Source of the DNA: Lachnospiraceae bacterium
GTDB taxonomy: Bacteria; Bacillota; Clostridia; Lachnospirales; Lachnospiraceae
NCBI GenBank assembly: GCA_017938285.1
Contig: JAGBBW010000079.1
Span: 1-41,994, forward strand
Length of the DNA: 41,994 nt
Direction: 5' to 3'
The notes beneath the pieces were generated by a model. It made no database searches. It was not told the DNA's origin and saw only the letters and a program-made list of their open reading frames with translations. This document shows positions 17,232 to 25,894 of the stretch, one piece after another (position 1 is the stretch's first letter; each line of letters opens with the position of its first letter). The position numbers were made by a program, and so were the translations under genes.

Positions 17232-18407
17232 ATGTGCAGATTACATCCGAATTATTATGTAATGAAAGAAAGACAGGAAAAGTTTCTTTCGAAGAAAAAT
17301 GAAAAAAGTGAGTTTTATAATGGAATTTACGACCGCTACAAAAATCCGGTTCTGACCAGGGATTCGATTCCGCTGACCTGGTGCTATGACCTGAATCCGG
17401 AGACAAATCCGTATTTTATGGAGCGTCTTGGGGTAAATGCGGTGTTTAATGCCGGAGCAATCAGGCTGAATGGTAAGTATTATCTGGTAGCCCGCATTGA
17501 GGGAAATGACCGCAAGAGTTTCTTTGGTGTGGCAGAAAGCGACAGTCCGGTGGATGGTTTCCGGTTCTGGGAAAAGCCGGTTCTGCTTCCGGATACCTGT
17601 CCGGAGGAAACCAATGTGTATGACATGCGTCTGACACAGCATGAGGATGGCTGGATTTATGGTATATTCTGTTCCGAGAGCAAGGACACAAAAAATAACG
17701 ATTTATCCGCAGCAGTGGCAGCCGCCGGAATTGTAAGAACAAAGGATTTAAAGACATGGGAGAGACTGCCGAACCTGGTGACAATGCGCAGTCCGCAGCA
17801 GAGAAATGTGGATTTATTACCGGAGTTTGTAAATGGAAAATATGCCTTTTTCACCAGACCGATGGATGATTTCATTGATACCGGTTCCGGCGGTGGTGTT
17901 GGTTTTGGATTCTGTGATGATATTACCAATGCGGTCATTGATGAGGAAATTATTACAAGTCCAAGACGTTACCATACCATTACGGAATGTAAGAATGGGG
18001 AAGGTGCCACACCGATTAAGACAGAGAAGGGATGGCTGCATATTGCGCATGGTGTAAGAAACACGGCAGCAGGTCTGCGCTATGTGGTTTATGTGTTTGT
18101 AACGGATTTAAAAGAGCCTTGGAAAGTAATTGCAGAACCATCCGGCATGTTAATCGGACCTCGCGGCTGGGAGCGTGTCGGTGACGTTTCTAATGTCGTA
18201 TTTTGTAATGGTGCAATTGCAGAAGAAAACGGTAATTTGTGGATTTACTATGCTTCCAGCGATACAAGACTGCACGTAGCCTCCACTACGATTGACAAGA
18301 TGCTGGATTATGCGTTCCATACACCGGCAGACCCGTACAGAAGCAGGGACTGTGTTGCCCAGAGATGTGATTTTATTGATAGAAATCTGGCATATCTGGC
18401 AGAGTAA
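17232..18407 (+). CDS. GH130 glycoside phosphorylase, probably 4-O-beta-D-mannosyl-D-glucose phosphorylase
   Basis: This cytosolic 391-residue enzyme is predicted to cleave beta-1,4-mannosyl-glucose with phosphate, giving mannose-1-phosphate and glucose. The sequence is a five-bladed beta-propeller of family GH130. [30 protein letters not shown] and NVYDMRL match the family. The Asp in YDMRL is residue 131, the position reported for the catalytic Asp of the Bacteroides fragilis mannosylglucose phosphorylase. Length and N-terminal region fit subfamily GH130_1 better than mannooligosaccharide phosphorylases. The start ATG 17232 is preceded by GAAAGGAAATAA. It closes the transporter operon, so the imported sugar is its likely substrate. 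No mannanase, epimerase or mannose-1-phosphate-converting enzyme is visible in the window. Confidence 0.87.
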   Translation: MCRLHPNYYVMKERQEKFLSKKNEKSEFYNGIYDRYKNPVLTRDSIPLTWCYDLNPETNPYFMERLGVNAVFNAGAIRLNGKYYLVARIEGNDRKSFFGVAESDSPVDGFRFWEKPVLLPDTCPEETNVYDMRLTQHEDGWIYGIFCSESKDTKNNDLSAAVAAAGIVRTKDLKTWERLPNLVTMRSPQQRNVDLLPEFVNGKYAFFTRPMDDFIDTGSGGGVGFGFCDDITNAVIDEEIITSPRRYHTITECKNGEGATPIKTEKGWLHIAHGVRNTAAGLRYVVYVFVTDLKEPWKVIAEPSGMLIGPRGWERVGDVSNVVFCNGAIAEENGNLWIYYASSDTRLHVASTTIDKMLDYAFHTPADPYRSRDCVAQRCDFIDRNLAYLAE

Positions 18408-18453
18408 ATGTTTATTTAGCTGATAAGAATTTCTCATAAATTAGAACCCTCCC

Positions 18454-18554
18454 AAAAAAGGAGTTCCTGCGGGTAGCTTTTAAAACTTTCAGTAATGTGT
18501 ACGCTTTGCACTCCCCGCCTGAAAGTGGAAAGGCTATCTGCAGGAGCTCCTTTT
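18454..18554. terminator. Large bidirectional hairpin terminator between convergent genes
   Basis: AAAAAAGGAGTTCCTGCGGG and the following TAGC pair with GCTATCTGCAGGAGCTCCTTTT-like bases at 18533-18554. A nested ACTTTCAG...CTGAAAGT pair lies inside. It has A and T runs on opposite sides and sits between the GH130 gene and the convergent CotH gene, so it can serve both strands. Confidence 0.75.
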
Positions 18555-18591
18555 GTATGTTCCGTTTTTCAAACATGCTCTGGCCTGCTGG

Positions 18592-20730
18592 TCAGTTCGT
18601 TTCAAAGACCGCTGTAATGGATGTGTTTTTCTCCAGTTCAAAGTGTATGGAAGCCGCTGATGGATCAGTAAGTATACCGCTGTCCGTTTCCCAGCCTGCA
18701 AATCTGCAGCCTTCTGCCGGAATGGCGGTCAGGGTAAGACCCAGGTCTGGAAAGTATACACCGTTGTACGATGAGGTTAAATCCAGAATACTTTGATTTA
18801 GCCGGACGGTGCCAAGGGCAGGGTCGGAGGAAGTTACCGTCAGTTTGACGGTCTGGCCTAAGCCAAAAGCCTGACGAAGGATTGTTGGCATGGAAACATA
18901 CCGTTTGGTCAGGTATTTTCCAAGGTCATCCAGTTTGCCAGAGAAATATTCCCTCGTATTCTGGTTTACAATCCAGTCCGGACCAAACCGTTTAAATGTG
19001 TCAGGCATGAGTGGAAGGTAGGTTTCTGCCATGGCATCCAGTGCGGCATTGGCACGGGAAGCTTCGAAATGAATATTTCTCATATCGCAAAGCGCAACAA
19101 TCAGTTCTTCCCGGAACTGGTCATTATTTAAAAGAGAACGGAATAATTCCAAAGGAACGTAGTGCTCGATATTTTCCTGGCGTTCTTCGCTGGAAGATGC
19201 AGAGATTCTGGCAGTAATATTATCGGTGCCTGCACTGGCAGCACCACTGTAAATACCGGTGGAATAGTCCGTGTCGTAGGCTGCCATGCGCCATTTTCCA
19301 TCCGAAACAGCAGTAGCATGGTCGGCTTCCCTGACACGCCACATCCGCCAGTTATTATTTTCAAAAATACTGTCTTCATTTGCCACATACAGTTCGAAAG
19401 CAAAGTAGTCAATGAAAGAACCGATGTCAACCAGGTCGCAGGCAGCAGCATAGAGTTCCGGACGGGACATATCGTTAGTTACAATGAAGTTGTACATATC
19501 CTGGAACAGTGTAATGTCCTCGTCTTCCCCATCCTCGATTTCACCGCATTTTACCAGTACTACATTTTTATTGTCTACGCCGTAGTTGTTTTCAAAATAA
19601 TTGTCACTGTAATCTTCGGTGATGGAGTAGAGTCCCCAGTACTCTCCGTTTAAATATACGATGCAGGGGGTGGCCTGCTGGGTTTCAAAGCGGCAGTTTT
19701 CTGCGAGGGCCTGCAGCAGTGGGTCCCGGACTCTGCCAAAATCCGCATCATTACCGCCGTTGCGCAGGACGAAGGATTTATATCTGGTAAGAACTCCGGC
19801 GCCATCGGAGCGGAGGTTGTCCGGAATCAGTTCAAATTCCAATGCTTTTGCGCCATATTCTTCCCTGGCAATGAGTTTCAGGCTTTTCTGGGTCTGGTTC
19901 CGGGAAGCACCGCCCATAATGCGGACGCCCATGTTAAGCTTAAAACCCGGAGTACCGTCCGGGGAAATATATTCTACGGAAATGGGACGTTCCCATTCTT
20001 TTCCGCTGTTGGAGTAGTTGGCAAGCTGCTGCCAGCCGTCCAGAAAAGCATGGGAAGGGTCTTCTGCCAGCCAGTCGTCATGGGTTTTGCCCAGTACATA
20101 AATACCGGTTTCGTAGTCATACAGATGGTCAAAATCTGTAATCAGCGAAATGACAGGAACATCGCCGTACTGGCTCTCCCGGTCAATGCCTACAAAATAG
20201 GAGCCGTGGCATACCGGAGTGACAGTACCATCCGGCAGATAGGCAACGGCACGGACAACAGTAGCCTTTGTTACTGGTTTTTTTGGAAGATAGGTATTGC
20301 TGGCGCTGGTATTTTTCTGGGCGCTTAAGATATTTTCAGAGTAGTTCCGGGTAATGCGGATGGTGGATTCATACAGGGTGGAAGTTTCGTCCGGGGTACT
20401 TCCATCCAGGGTATAATAAATCTTTGCGCCTTCCACATTACAGGAGAGGTCCAGTTTTACGGAGTCTTCGTAAAAACCGCTTTCCACGCTGAAGGCAACG
20501 TAATTGCCCTCCGGAGTTGGAGTCGGAAAAACAGTCGGAGTTGTTTCCGTTTCCGGAGAGAGGGTTCCTTCGGATGTACCGGACTGATTTTGTGAAACGG
20601 TTCCATCGGAATCTGTGCCGGCTGCTGGTACTGTAGTGTCAGTCTGGCTGGAATTGTTTGTGCCGCTGCAGCCCCAGAGAGCCGCACAACTGGCTAAAAG
20701 GCATAACCCGAATACGATACGTTTTTTCAT
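18592..20730 (-). CDS. CotH-kinase-family lipoprotein with chitobiase-like and InlB-like domains
   Basis: This is a 712-residue secreted lipoprotein. The signal peptide ends in the lipobox LWGC (Cys21), followed by a Ser/Thr/Gly-rich spacer to about residue 75. Residues 75-180 resemble the chitobiase C-terminal beta-sandwich (GAKIYYTLDGSTPDE). The central CotH domain (about 190-590) has the family's NGEYWGLY and AYDTDYS segments. The C-terminal 70 residues (FPDLGLTLTAIPAEGCRFAGWE, TAVFE) match divergent InlB B-repeats. CotH proteins are atypical kinases; in Bacillus CotH phosphorylates coat proteins, but in gut Clostridia such cell-surface members have no assigned role. The start has AAAGGA 8 nt upstream. 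It is monocistronic and divergent from the non-coding RNA and polyamine genes. Confidence 0.85.
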   Translation of the reverse strand: MKKRIVFGLCLLASCAALWGCSGTNNSSQTDTTVPAAGTDSDGTVSQNQSGTSEGTLSPETETTPTVFPTPTPEGNYVAFSVESGFYEDSVKLDLSCNVEGAKIYYTLDGSTPDETSTLYESTIRITRNYSENILSAQKNTSASNTYLPKKPVTKATVVRAVAYLPDGTVTPVCHGSYFVGIDRESQYGDVPVISLITDFDHLYDYETGIYVLGKTHDDWLAEDPSHAFLDGWQQLANYSNSGKEWERPISVEYISPDGTPGFKLNMGVRIMGGASRNQTQKSLKLIAREEYGAKALEFELIPDNLRSDGAGVLTRYKSFVLRNGGNDADFGRVRDPLLQALAENCRFETQQATPCIVYLNGEYWGLYSITEDYSDNYFENNYGVDNKNVVLVKCGEIEDGEDEDITLFQDMYNFIVTNDMSRPELYAAACDLVDIGSFIDYFAFELYVANEDSIFENNNWRMWRVREADHATAVSDGKWRMAAYDTDYSTGIYSGAASAGTDNITARISASSSEERQENIEHYVPLELFRSLLNNDQFREELIVALCDMRNIHFEASRANAALDAMAETYLPLMPDTFKRFGPDWIVNQNTREYFSGKLDDLGKYLTKRYVSMPTILRQAFGLGQTVKLTVTSSDPALGTVRLNQSILDLTSSYNGVYFPDLGLTLTAIPAEGCRFAGWETDSGILTDPSAASIHFELEKNTSITAVFETN

Positions 20731-20796
20731 AAGAATGTCCTTTCTTTGTGTCTGAAAGTTAAGCCATGACAGTTAAAAAGCAAATGTATTATTAAT

Positions 20797-20817
20797 CTGA
20801 TAATAGCATATTATCAG
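20797..20817. promoter_or_regulatory. Perfect 21-bp palindrome upstream of the CotH gene
   Basis: CTGATAATA-GCA-TATTATCAG lies 67 bp upstream of the CotH start codon and about 55 bp from the divergent promoter at 20871. It looks like an operator or a transcript-end hairpin; no regulator is evident. Confidence 0.45.
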
Positions 20818-20870
20818 GGGTGGGACAAGCGGAATATTATGCGGAATAGTTGCAAATTTTTAAAAATGCA

Positions 20871-20899
20871 TTGACAAATCTACAAAAATAGTTTATAAA
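20871..20899 (+). promoter_or_regulatory. Strong sigma-A promoter of the non-coding RNA
   Basis: TTGACA (20871-20876), a 17-nt spacer and TATAAA (20894-20899) place the start near 20904-20907. Confidence 0.78.
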
Positions 20900-20903
20900 T
20901 TTT

Positions 20904-21273
20904 CTTGGAAATGAGGATGTGTTGTCAGAGTCATTCCAAGCGATTATTACGGACCACTCTTTTTGGAGTTAAGGCCATACGGACAGCCGGGTCCACTGCC
21001 GATTGGCGGCCTGCCGCCTTATTGATTGAGTTAGAAGCTCAAATTTTATAAGTTGGTTACTTTATAACCGAAATGCGTATCAGCGCAAACTTGTGAAACG
21101 GTCAATAAGAGTAGTAAAAGTATTGTTGCTATATAGACTCTGTATATTCCGAATATCCGCTCCGGCACTGTTCCATGGCAGAATTTGTGGTTTCTGCTGT
21201 ATGGGAGAGAGTCATTAATATTTAATTTTGGATATTACGCAAGTTGTGTACTACGCAGCTTGCGTTTTTTTTA
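20904..21273 (+). ncRNA. Candidate structured non-coding RNA, about 365 nt, class not recognised
   Basis: No convincing gene is present here. The RNA starts at a good promoter and ends at an intrinsic terminator. Many stems are visible: CTTGGAAATGA (20904-20914) with TCATTCCAAG (20931-20940); GGCGG/CCGCC near 21005-21018; CTTATTGA (21018-21025) with TCAATAAG (21102-21109). The last pair encloses an AAGTT/AACTT stem that holds two hairpins, GGTTA/TAACC and TGCG/CGCA. Then come CAATA/TATTG, and GACTCT (21136-21141) with AGAGTC (21208-21213). That final pair encloses ATATT/AATAT and CCATGGCAGAA/TTCTGCTGTATGG. I do not see the signatures of tmRNA, RNase P RNA, SRP RNA or a T-box. It could be a free sRNA or a leader controlling the polyamine operon. 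Confidence 0.65.
21237..21273 (+). terminator. Intrinsic terminator of the non-coding RNA / leader
   Basis: ACGCAAGTTG (21237-21246) pairs with CAGCTTGCGT (21256-21265), one pair being a wobble, and eight T residues follow. It lies 84 nt before the speA start and could work as an attenuator. Confidence 0.85.
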
Positions 21274-21356
21274 CGTCAAAGACTTTATTGGGATAAGGCG
21301 TAGAAGTTTAAAACTTTAAAGTAAAGCACAGATTATGGATGAGATGGAGAATTGGT

Positions 21357-22814
21357 ATGGAAAAAGAAGTTGTAATTGACCAGAACAGAGCCCCGATTTA
21401 TGAGGCGTTACAGAATTTTCGCCAGATGAGAGTAGTTCCTTTTGATGTGCCGGGACATAAGCACGGCAAGGGAAACCCGGAACTGGCTGCGTTCCTTGGA
21501 GAACAGTGTGTCAGTATTGATGTCAATAGTATGAAGCCATTGGATAATCTGTGCCATCCTGTTTCGGTTATTCATGAAGCAGAAATGCTGGCAGCGGATG
21601 CGTTTGGTGCAGCCCATGCCTTTTTGATGGTAGGTGGTACAACCAGCTCGGTGCAGAGCATGGTATTATCCACCTGTAAGCGGGGGGATAAGATTATCCT
21701 GCCTCGTAATGTACATAGAAGTGTAATCAACGCTCTGGTGCTTTGTGGTGCCATTCCGGTGTATGTAAATCCGGAGGTGGACCGCAGACTTGGTATTTCC
21801 CTTGGCATGCAGCGGGAGCAGGTGGCAAAGGCCATTGAGGAAAATCCGGATGCAGTAGCAGTCTTTGTAAATAATCCGACCTATTATGGTGTATGCAGCG
21901 ACCTGCGTGCCATTGTGAAGATGGCCCATGACGCAGGAATGTACTGTCTGGCGGATGAGGCCCATGGCACCCATTTCTATTTTGGTGACAGTATGCCGGT
22001 GTCTGCCATGGCAGCCGGAGCGGATATGGCAGCGGTTTCCATGCATAAGAGCGGCGGAAGCCTGACCCAGTCCAGTCTGCTTCTTATTGGTCCGAACATG
22101 AATGTAGGCCATGTGCGGCAGATTATTAACCTGACCCAGACCACCTCCGGCAGTTATCTTTTAATGTCCAGTCTGGATATCAGCCGGAGAAACCTTGCCC
22201 AGAGAGGAAAACAGGTGTTTTCCAAGGTTATCCAGATGGCTGACTATGCCAGAGAGGAAATCAATGCCATTGGCGGCTATTATGCGTTTGGCAGGGAACT
22301 GGTGAATGGTAATTCGATTTATGATTTTGACCCGACCAAGCTGAGTGTCCACACAAGGGATATCGGTCTGGCAGGTATTGAAGTATATGATTTGTTAAGA
22401 GATGAGTACGATATCCAGATTGAATTTGGTGATATCGGAAACATTTTAGCCTACCTTTCCATCGGTGACCGCCCGCAGGAACTGGAGCGTCTGGTAAGCG
22501 CCCTGGCAGAAATCCGCCGCCGTTTCCAGAAAGACAGCAACGGTCTGTTAAGCCAGGAATATATTGCACCGGAGGTTGTATTAAGTCCGCAGGAAGCGTT
22601 TTATGCGAAGAAGAGAAGCCTGCCGTTAAAGGACAGCGAAGGTCTGGTCTGCAGTGAGTTCGTTATGTGTTACCCTCCGGGAATTCCGATTCTGGCACCG
22701 GGTGAGCGTATTACGAAGGATATTTTAGACTATATTGAGTATGCAAGAATTAAGGGATGTTCCATGACAGGTCCGGAGGACCCGGAAATCAGGAACATTA
22801 ATGTACTTCAGTAA
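21357..22814 (+). CDS. speA: PLP-dependent arginine/lysine/ornithine decarboxylase, probably arginine decarboxylase
   Basis: This 485-residue enzyme has the Bacillus SpeA-type fold I. It starts directly in the aminotransferase-like domain (YEALQNFRQMRVVPFDVPGH) without the N-terminal wing domain of enterobacterial inducible decarboxylases. The PLP-binding Lys231 lies in SMHKSGGSLTQSS, and the cofactor-binding DEAHGTH is present. The expected reaction is arginine to agmatine, supported by the agmatinase gene two positions downstream; lysine or ornithine cannot be excluded from sequence alone. ATG 21357 has GGAG 9 nt upstream and is chosen over upstream in-frame codons. It heads an operon of five polyamine genes and lies 84 nt after a terminator or attenuator. 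Confidence 0.88.
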   Translation: MEKEVVIDQNRAPIYEALQNFRQMRVVPFDVPGHKHGKGNPELAAFLGEQCVSIDVNSMKPLDNLCHPVSVIHEAEMLAADAFGAAHAFLMVGGTTSSVQSMVLSTCKRGDKIILPRNVHRSVINALVLCGAIPVYVNPEVDRRLGISLGMQREQVAKAIEENPDAVAVFVNNPTYYGVCSDLRAIVKMAHDAGMYCLADEAHGTHFYFGDSMPVSAMAAGADMAAVSMHKSGGSLTQSSLLLIGPNMNVGHVRQIINLTQTTSGSYLLMSSLDISRRNLAQRGKQVFSKVIQMADYAREEINAIGGYYAFGRELVNGNSIYDFDPTKLSVHTRDIGLAGIEVYDLLRDEYDIQIEFGDIGNILAYLSIGDRPQELERLVSALAEIRRRFQKDSNGLLSQEYIAPEVVLSPQEAFYAKKRSLPLKDSEGLVCSEFVMCYPPGIPILAPGERITKDILDYIEYARIKGCSMTGPEDPEIRNINVLQ

Positions 22815-22829
22815 AGGAGATTTTGCAGG

Positions 22830-23687
22830 ATGGATTTATGGTTCAGTGAATTTCATGCCCCGGATGTGAAACACAGTATCCGGGTGAACAGACATCTGTA
22901 TTCCCAGAAAAGTGAATACCAGCAGATAGATATTTTTGAAACCCCGGAGTTTGGCAAGGTGCTGACACTGGATGGCAACGTTATGCTGACAGAGCGGGAT
23001 GAATTTATATACGATGAAATGATTACCCATGTGCCGATGTCAGTGCACCCGAATGTGCAGGATGTGCTGGTGATAGGTGCCGGGGACGGCGGTGTTGTAA
23101 AGGAGCTTGCCCGGTATGAAAGCATCCGCCGGATTGACCTGGTGGAAATGGACCCTCAGGTAGTAGAAGCCTGCCGGACCTACCTGCCGGAGAATGCCAG
23201 TCGTCTGGATGACCGGAGAGTACATATTTACTATGATAATGCCCTGCGTTATATCCGGCGCTGTACCGACCAGTATGATTTGATTATTGTGGACTCCAAT
23301 GATCCGTTTGGACCATCGGAAGGTTATTTTACCAAGGAATTTTACGGAATCTGTTTTAATGCCTTAAGAGAGGACGGCATTATGGTAAACCAGCAGGGAA
23401 GTCCGTTCTATAAGCATGATGCGGAGGCAATGCAGCGCAGCCACAAGCGTATCGTAACTACGTTTCCAATCAGCCGTGTGTATCAGGCGCACATTCCGAC
23501 GTATGCGGCGGGATACTGGCTGTTTGGTTTTGCCAGCAAGAAATATCATCCGGTGGATGATTTTGACCCGAAGAAGTGGCTGGCAAGAAATCTGCGTACC
23601 AGATATTATACAACAAAGCTGCATATCGGTTCCTTTTATCTTCCGGCATATCTGGAAGAAATGCTGATGGAGGTGGAAACATGTTAA
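22830..23687 (+). CDS. speE: Spermidine-synthase-like aminopropyltransferase
   Basis: This 285-residue protein has the spermidine synthase fold: a small N-terminal beta domain followed by a Rossmann methyltransferase-like domain. Visible motifs are VLVIGAGDGGVVKEL (usually GGGDGG), DLVEMDPQVVEA and the catalytic-Asp region VDSNDPFGPSEG. Classical enzymes transfer aminopropyl from decarboxylated SAM to putrescine. No SpeD (SAM decarboxylase) is nearby. The operon already carries a carboxyspermidine route to spermidine, so the true donor or acceptor is open. The changed residues NQQGSPFY (usually QGESP or QAESP) and DNALRYI near the donor pocket add to the doubt. ATG 22830 follows AAAGGAGA; the gene overlaps speB by 7 nt. 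Confidence 0.85.
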   Translation: MDLWFSEFHAPDVKHSIRVNRHLYSQKSEYQQIDIFETPEFGKVLTLDGNVMLTERDEFIYDEMITHVPMSVHPNVQDVLVIGAGDGGVVKELARYESIRRIDLVEMDPQVVEACRTYLPENASRLDDRRVHIYYDNALRYIRRCTDQYDLIIVDSNDPFGPSEGYFTKEFYGICFNALREDGIMVNQQGSPFYKHDAEAMQRSHKRIVTTFPISRVYQAHIPTYAAGYWLFGFASKKYHPVDDFDPKKWLARNLRTRYYTTKLHIGSFYLPAYLEEMLMEVETC

Positions 23688-24538
23688 ATAAGAATATAGA
23701 AACCTTTATTGGTTGTGACTGCGAATATGAGGAAGCGCAGATTGTCCTGTTCGGTGCGCCGTTTGATTCCACCACCAGTTTCCGTCCGGGGGCCCGCTTC
23801 GGGTCTGCGGCTATCCGGCATGAAAGCTTTGGACTGGAAACCTACAGTCCGTATCAGGATAAGGAACTGACAGACTACAACGTATTTGACAGCGGGGATC
23901 TGGAGCTTTGCTTTGGTAGTGCGGAAAGCGCCCTGGCGGATATTGAAGAGCGGACAGAAACGATTCTTGCAGATGGAAAATTTCCGCTGTTAATTGGTGG
24001 GGAACATCTGGTGACGCTGGGAGCAGTCCGGGCGGTACAGAAAAAGTACCCGGAGCTTCACATTATTCATTTTGACGCCCATGCGGATCTGCGCGATGAT
24101 TACCTTGGAGCGAAATTAAGCCACGCCTGCGTGATAAGACGCTCCCACGATTTGCTTGGTGACGGACGGATCCACCAGTTCTGTATCCGCAGCGGCGAGA
24201 AGGCAGAGTTTGAGTTTGCAAAGGAACATACCGATATGCACCGGTTTGGATTTTCCGGACTTTCTGAATTAGTAAAGGAATTAAAGGAGTCTCAGGTGCC
24301 GGTGTATTTTACGATAGATCTGGATTGTCTGGACCCGTCCTTGTTCCCAGGAACGGGAACACCGGAAGCGGGAGGGGTGACATTTATCCAGCTTCTGGAC
24401 GCTATCCGCCTGGTGGCAAAGACTAATGTGGTGGCAGCAGATATTAACGAACTGGCACCGATGTTGGACACCAGCGGAGTATCGACGGCAACGGCATGCA
24501 AGGTGCTGCGGGAGCTGTTATTGGCATTGTGCAGGTAA
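23681..24538 (+). CDS. speB: Agmatinase (ureohydrolase)
   Basis: This is a 285-residue binuclear manganese ureohydrolase, predicted to convert agmatine to putrescine and urea. Metal ligands are visible in order: GGEHL, FDAHADLR, LSHACV and the TIDLDCLDP block, followed by GTGTPEAGG. The start is ATG 23681, with GGAGGTGG 5-8 nt upstream and a 7-nt overlap with speE; upstream in-frame codons lie inside speE and are ignored. It follows arginine decarboxylase and the aminopropyltransferase in the operon. If the aminopropyl group were added to agmatine first, this enzyme could instead act on aminopropylagmatine, as described for some other bacteria. Confidence 0.9.
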   Translation: MLNKNIETFIGCDCEYEEAQIVLFGAPFDSTTSFRPGARFGSAAIRHESFGLETYSPYQDKELTDYNVFDSGDLELCFGSAESALADIEERTETILADGKFPLLIGGEHLVTLGAVRAVQKKYPELHIIHFDAHADLRDDYLGAKLSHACVIRRSHDLLGDGRIHQFCIRSGEKAEFEFAKEHTDMHRFGFSGLSELVKELKESQVPVYFTIDLDCLDPSLFPGTGTPEAGGVTFIQLLDAIRLVAKTNVVAADINELAPMLDTSGVSTATACKVLRELLLALCR

Positions 24539-24634
24539 CGAAAAGTATTATAAGTGTGAAGGTACAATAGTTCAAAACGTTGTGGAAAAAGAGAGAGAAA
24601 AATAATAAATTTGTGGATAAAGGAGAGAAAATAA

Positions 24635-25894
24635 ATGAGCAGAGTATTAGTTATCGGCTGCGGCGGTGTTGCTTCCGTTGCCATTAGAAAATGTTGTCAG
24701 GTCAGCGAGGTTTTCACCGAGCTTTGTATTGCCAGCCGCACGAAGGAAAAGTGCGACCAGCTGGCGAAAGATTTAGAAGGAAAAACAGCAACCAAAATTA
24801 CTACCGCCCAGGTGGATGCAGACGATGTACAGCAGGTGATTGATTTAATCAACTCCTACAAGCCGGATCTTGTGATGAACATTGCACTGCCATATCAGGA
24901 CCTTACCATCATGGACGCCTGCCTTGCCTGTGGTGTCAACTATATGGACACTGCCAATTATGAACCGGAAGACACTGACGACCCGGAATGGCGTGCGATT
25001 TACGAGAAGCGCTGCGAGGAGCAGGGATTTTCTGCATACTTTGATTACAGCTGGCAGTGGGCTTACCGTGAAAAGTTTGAGAAGGCTGGTCTTACCGCCC
25101 TGCTTGGCTGCGGCTTTGACCCAGGTGTGACCCAGGCTTACTGCGCTTACGCAAAGAAGCATGAGTTCGATACCATTGATACGATTGACATTCTGGACTG
25201 CAACGGCGGCGACCATGGCTATCCGTTTGCTACCAACTTTAATCCGGAAGTAAACCTGCGTGAGGTTTCTGCACCGGGCAGTTACTGGGAAGACGGCCAC
25301 TGGGTAGAAATTCCGGCCATGAGCATTAAGAGAGAATATGACTTCGACTGCGTAGGCGAAAAGGATATGTACCTGATGCACCATGAAGAAATCGAGTCCC
25401 TGGCACTGAACATCCCGGAAGTAAAGAGAATCCGCTTCTTTATGACCTTTGGCCAGAGCTACTTAACCCATATGAAGTGTCTGGAAAATGTTGGCATGCT
25501 GTCCACCACACCGATTGAGTTCGAGGGACAGGAAATTGTGCCGATTAAGTTCTTAAAGGCACTGCTTCCGGACCCTGCAAGCCTTGGTCCACGTACCCAC
25601 GGCAAGACCAACATTGGCTGTATCTTTACCGGAAAGAAGGACGGCAAGGACAAGACTTACTACATTTACAATGTGTGCGACCATCAGGAATGCTACAAGG
25701 AAGTGCAGAGCCAGGCCATCAGCTATACCACCGGTGTTCCAGCAATGTGCGGTGCACTTATGCTTCTGACCGGCAAATGGAACAAGGCCGGCGTTTATAC
25801 CGTGGAAGAGTTCGATCCGGACCCATTCCTTGACGCTCTCGATAAGTACGGTCTGCCACGCCGGGAAAACCACAATCCGGAGCTGGTGGATTAA
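24635..25894 (+). CDS. Carboxynorspermidine/carboxyspermidine dehydrogenase (saccharopine dehydrogenase-like)
   Basis: This is a 419-residue NAD(P)-dependent enzyme. The N-terminal Rossmann motif VLVIGCGGVASVAIRKC is followed by the saccharopine-dehydrogenase-like catalytic domain, with LLGCGFDPGVTQAYCAYA and DCNGGDHGYPFATNFNPEVN typical of carboxynorspermidine synthase. It condenses aspartate semialdehyde with putrescine (or diaminopropane) by reductive Schiff-base chemistry to give carboxyspermidine. The start ATG 24635 has AAAGGAGAG upstream. The gene lies 96 nt after speB and overlaps the decarboxylase start by one base (TAATG), so the two steps are coupled. Agmatinase upstream supplies putrescine. 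Confidence 0.9.
   Translation: MSRVLVIGCGGVASVAIRKCCQVSEVFTELCIASRTKEKCDQLAKDLEGKTATKITTAQVDADDVQQVIDLINSYKPDLVMNIALPYQDLTIMDACLACGVNYMDTANYEPEDTDDPEWRAIYEKRCEEQGFSAYFDYSWQWAYREKFEKAGLTALLGCGFDPGVTQAYCAYAKKHEFDTIDTIDILDCNGGDHGYPFATNFNPEVNLREVSAPGSYWEDGHWVEIPAMSIKREYDFDCVGEKDMYLMHHEEIESLALNIPEVKRIRFFMTFGQSYLTHMKCLENVGMLSTTPIEFEGQEIVPIKFLKALLPDPASLGPRTHGKTNIGCIFTGKKDGKDKTYYIYNVCDHQECYKEVQSQAISYTTGVPAMCGALMLLTGKWNKAGVYTVEEFDPDPFLDALDKYGLPRRENHNPELVD

Noticed and set aside
20904-21273. tmRNA, RNase P RNA, T-box or lysine riboswitch
   Set aside because: There is no tag reading frame with a tRNA-like end, no GAGGAAAGTCC-type core, no T-box sequence and no lysine-riboswitch core.
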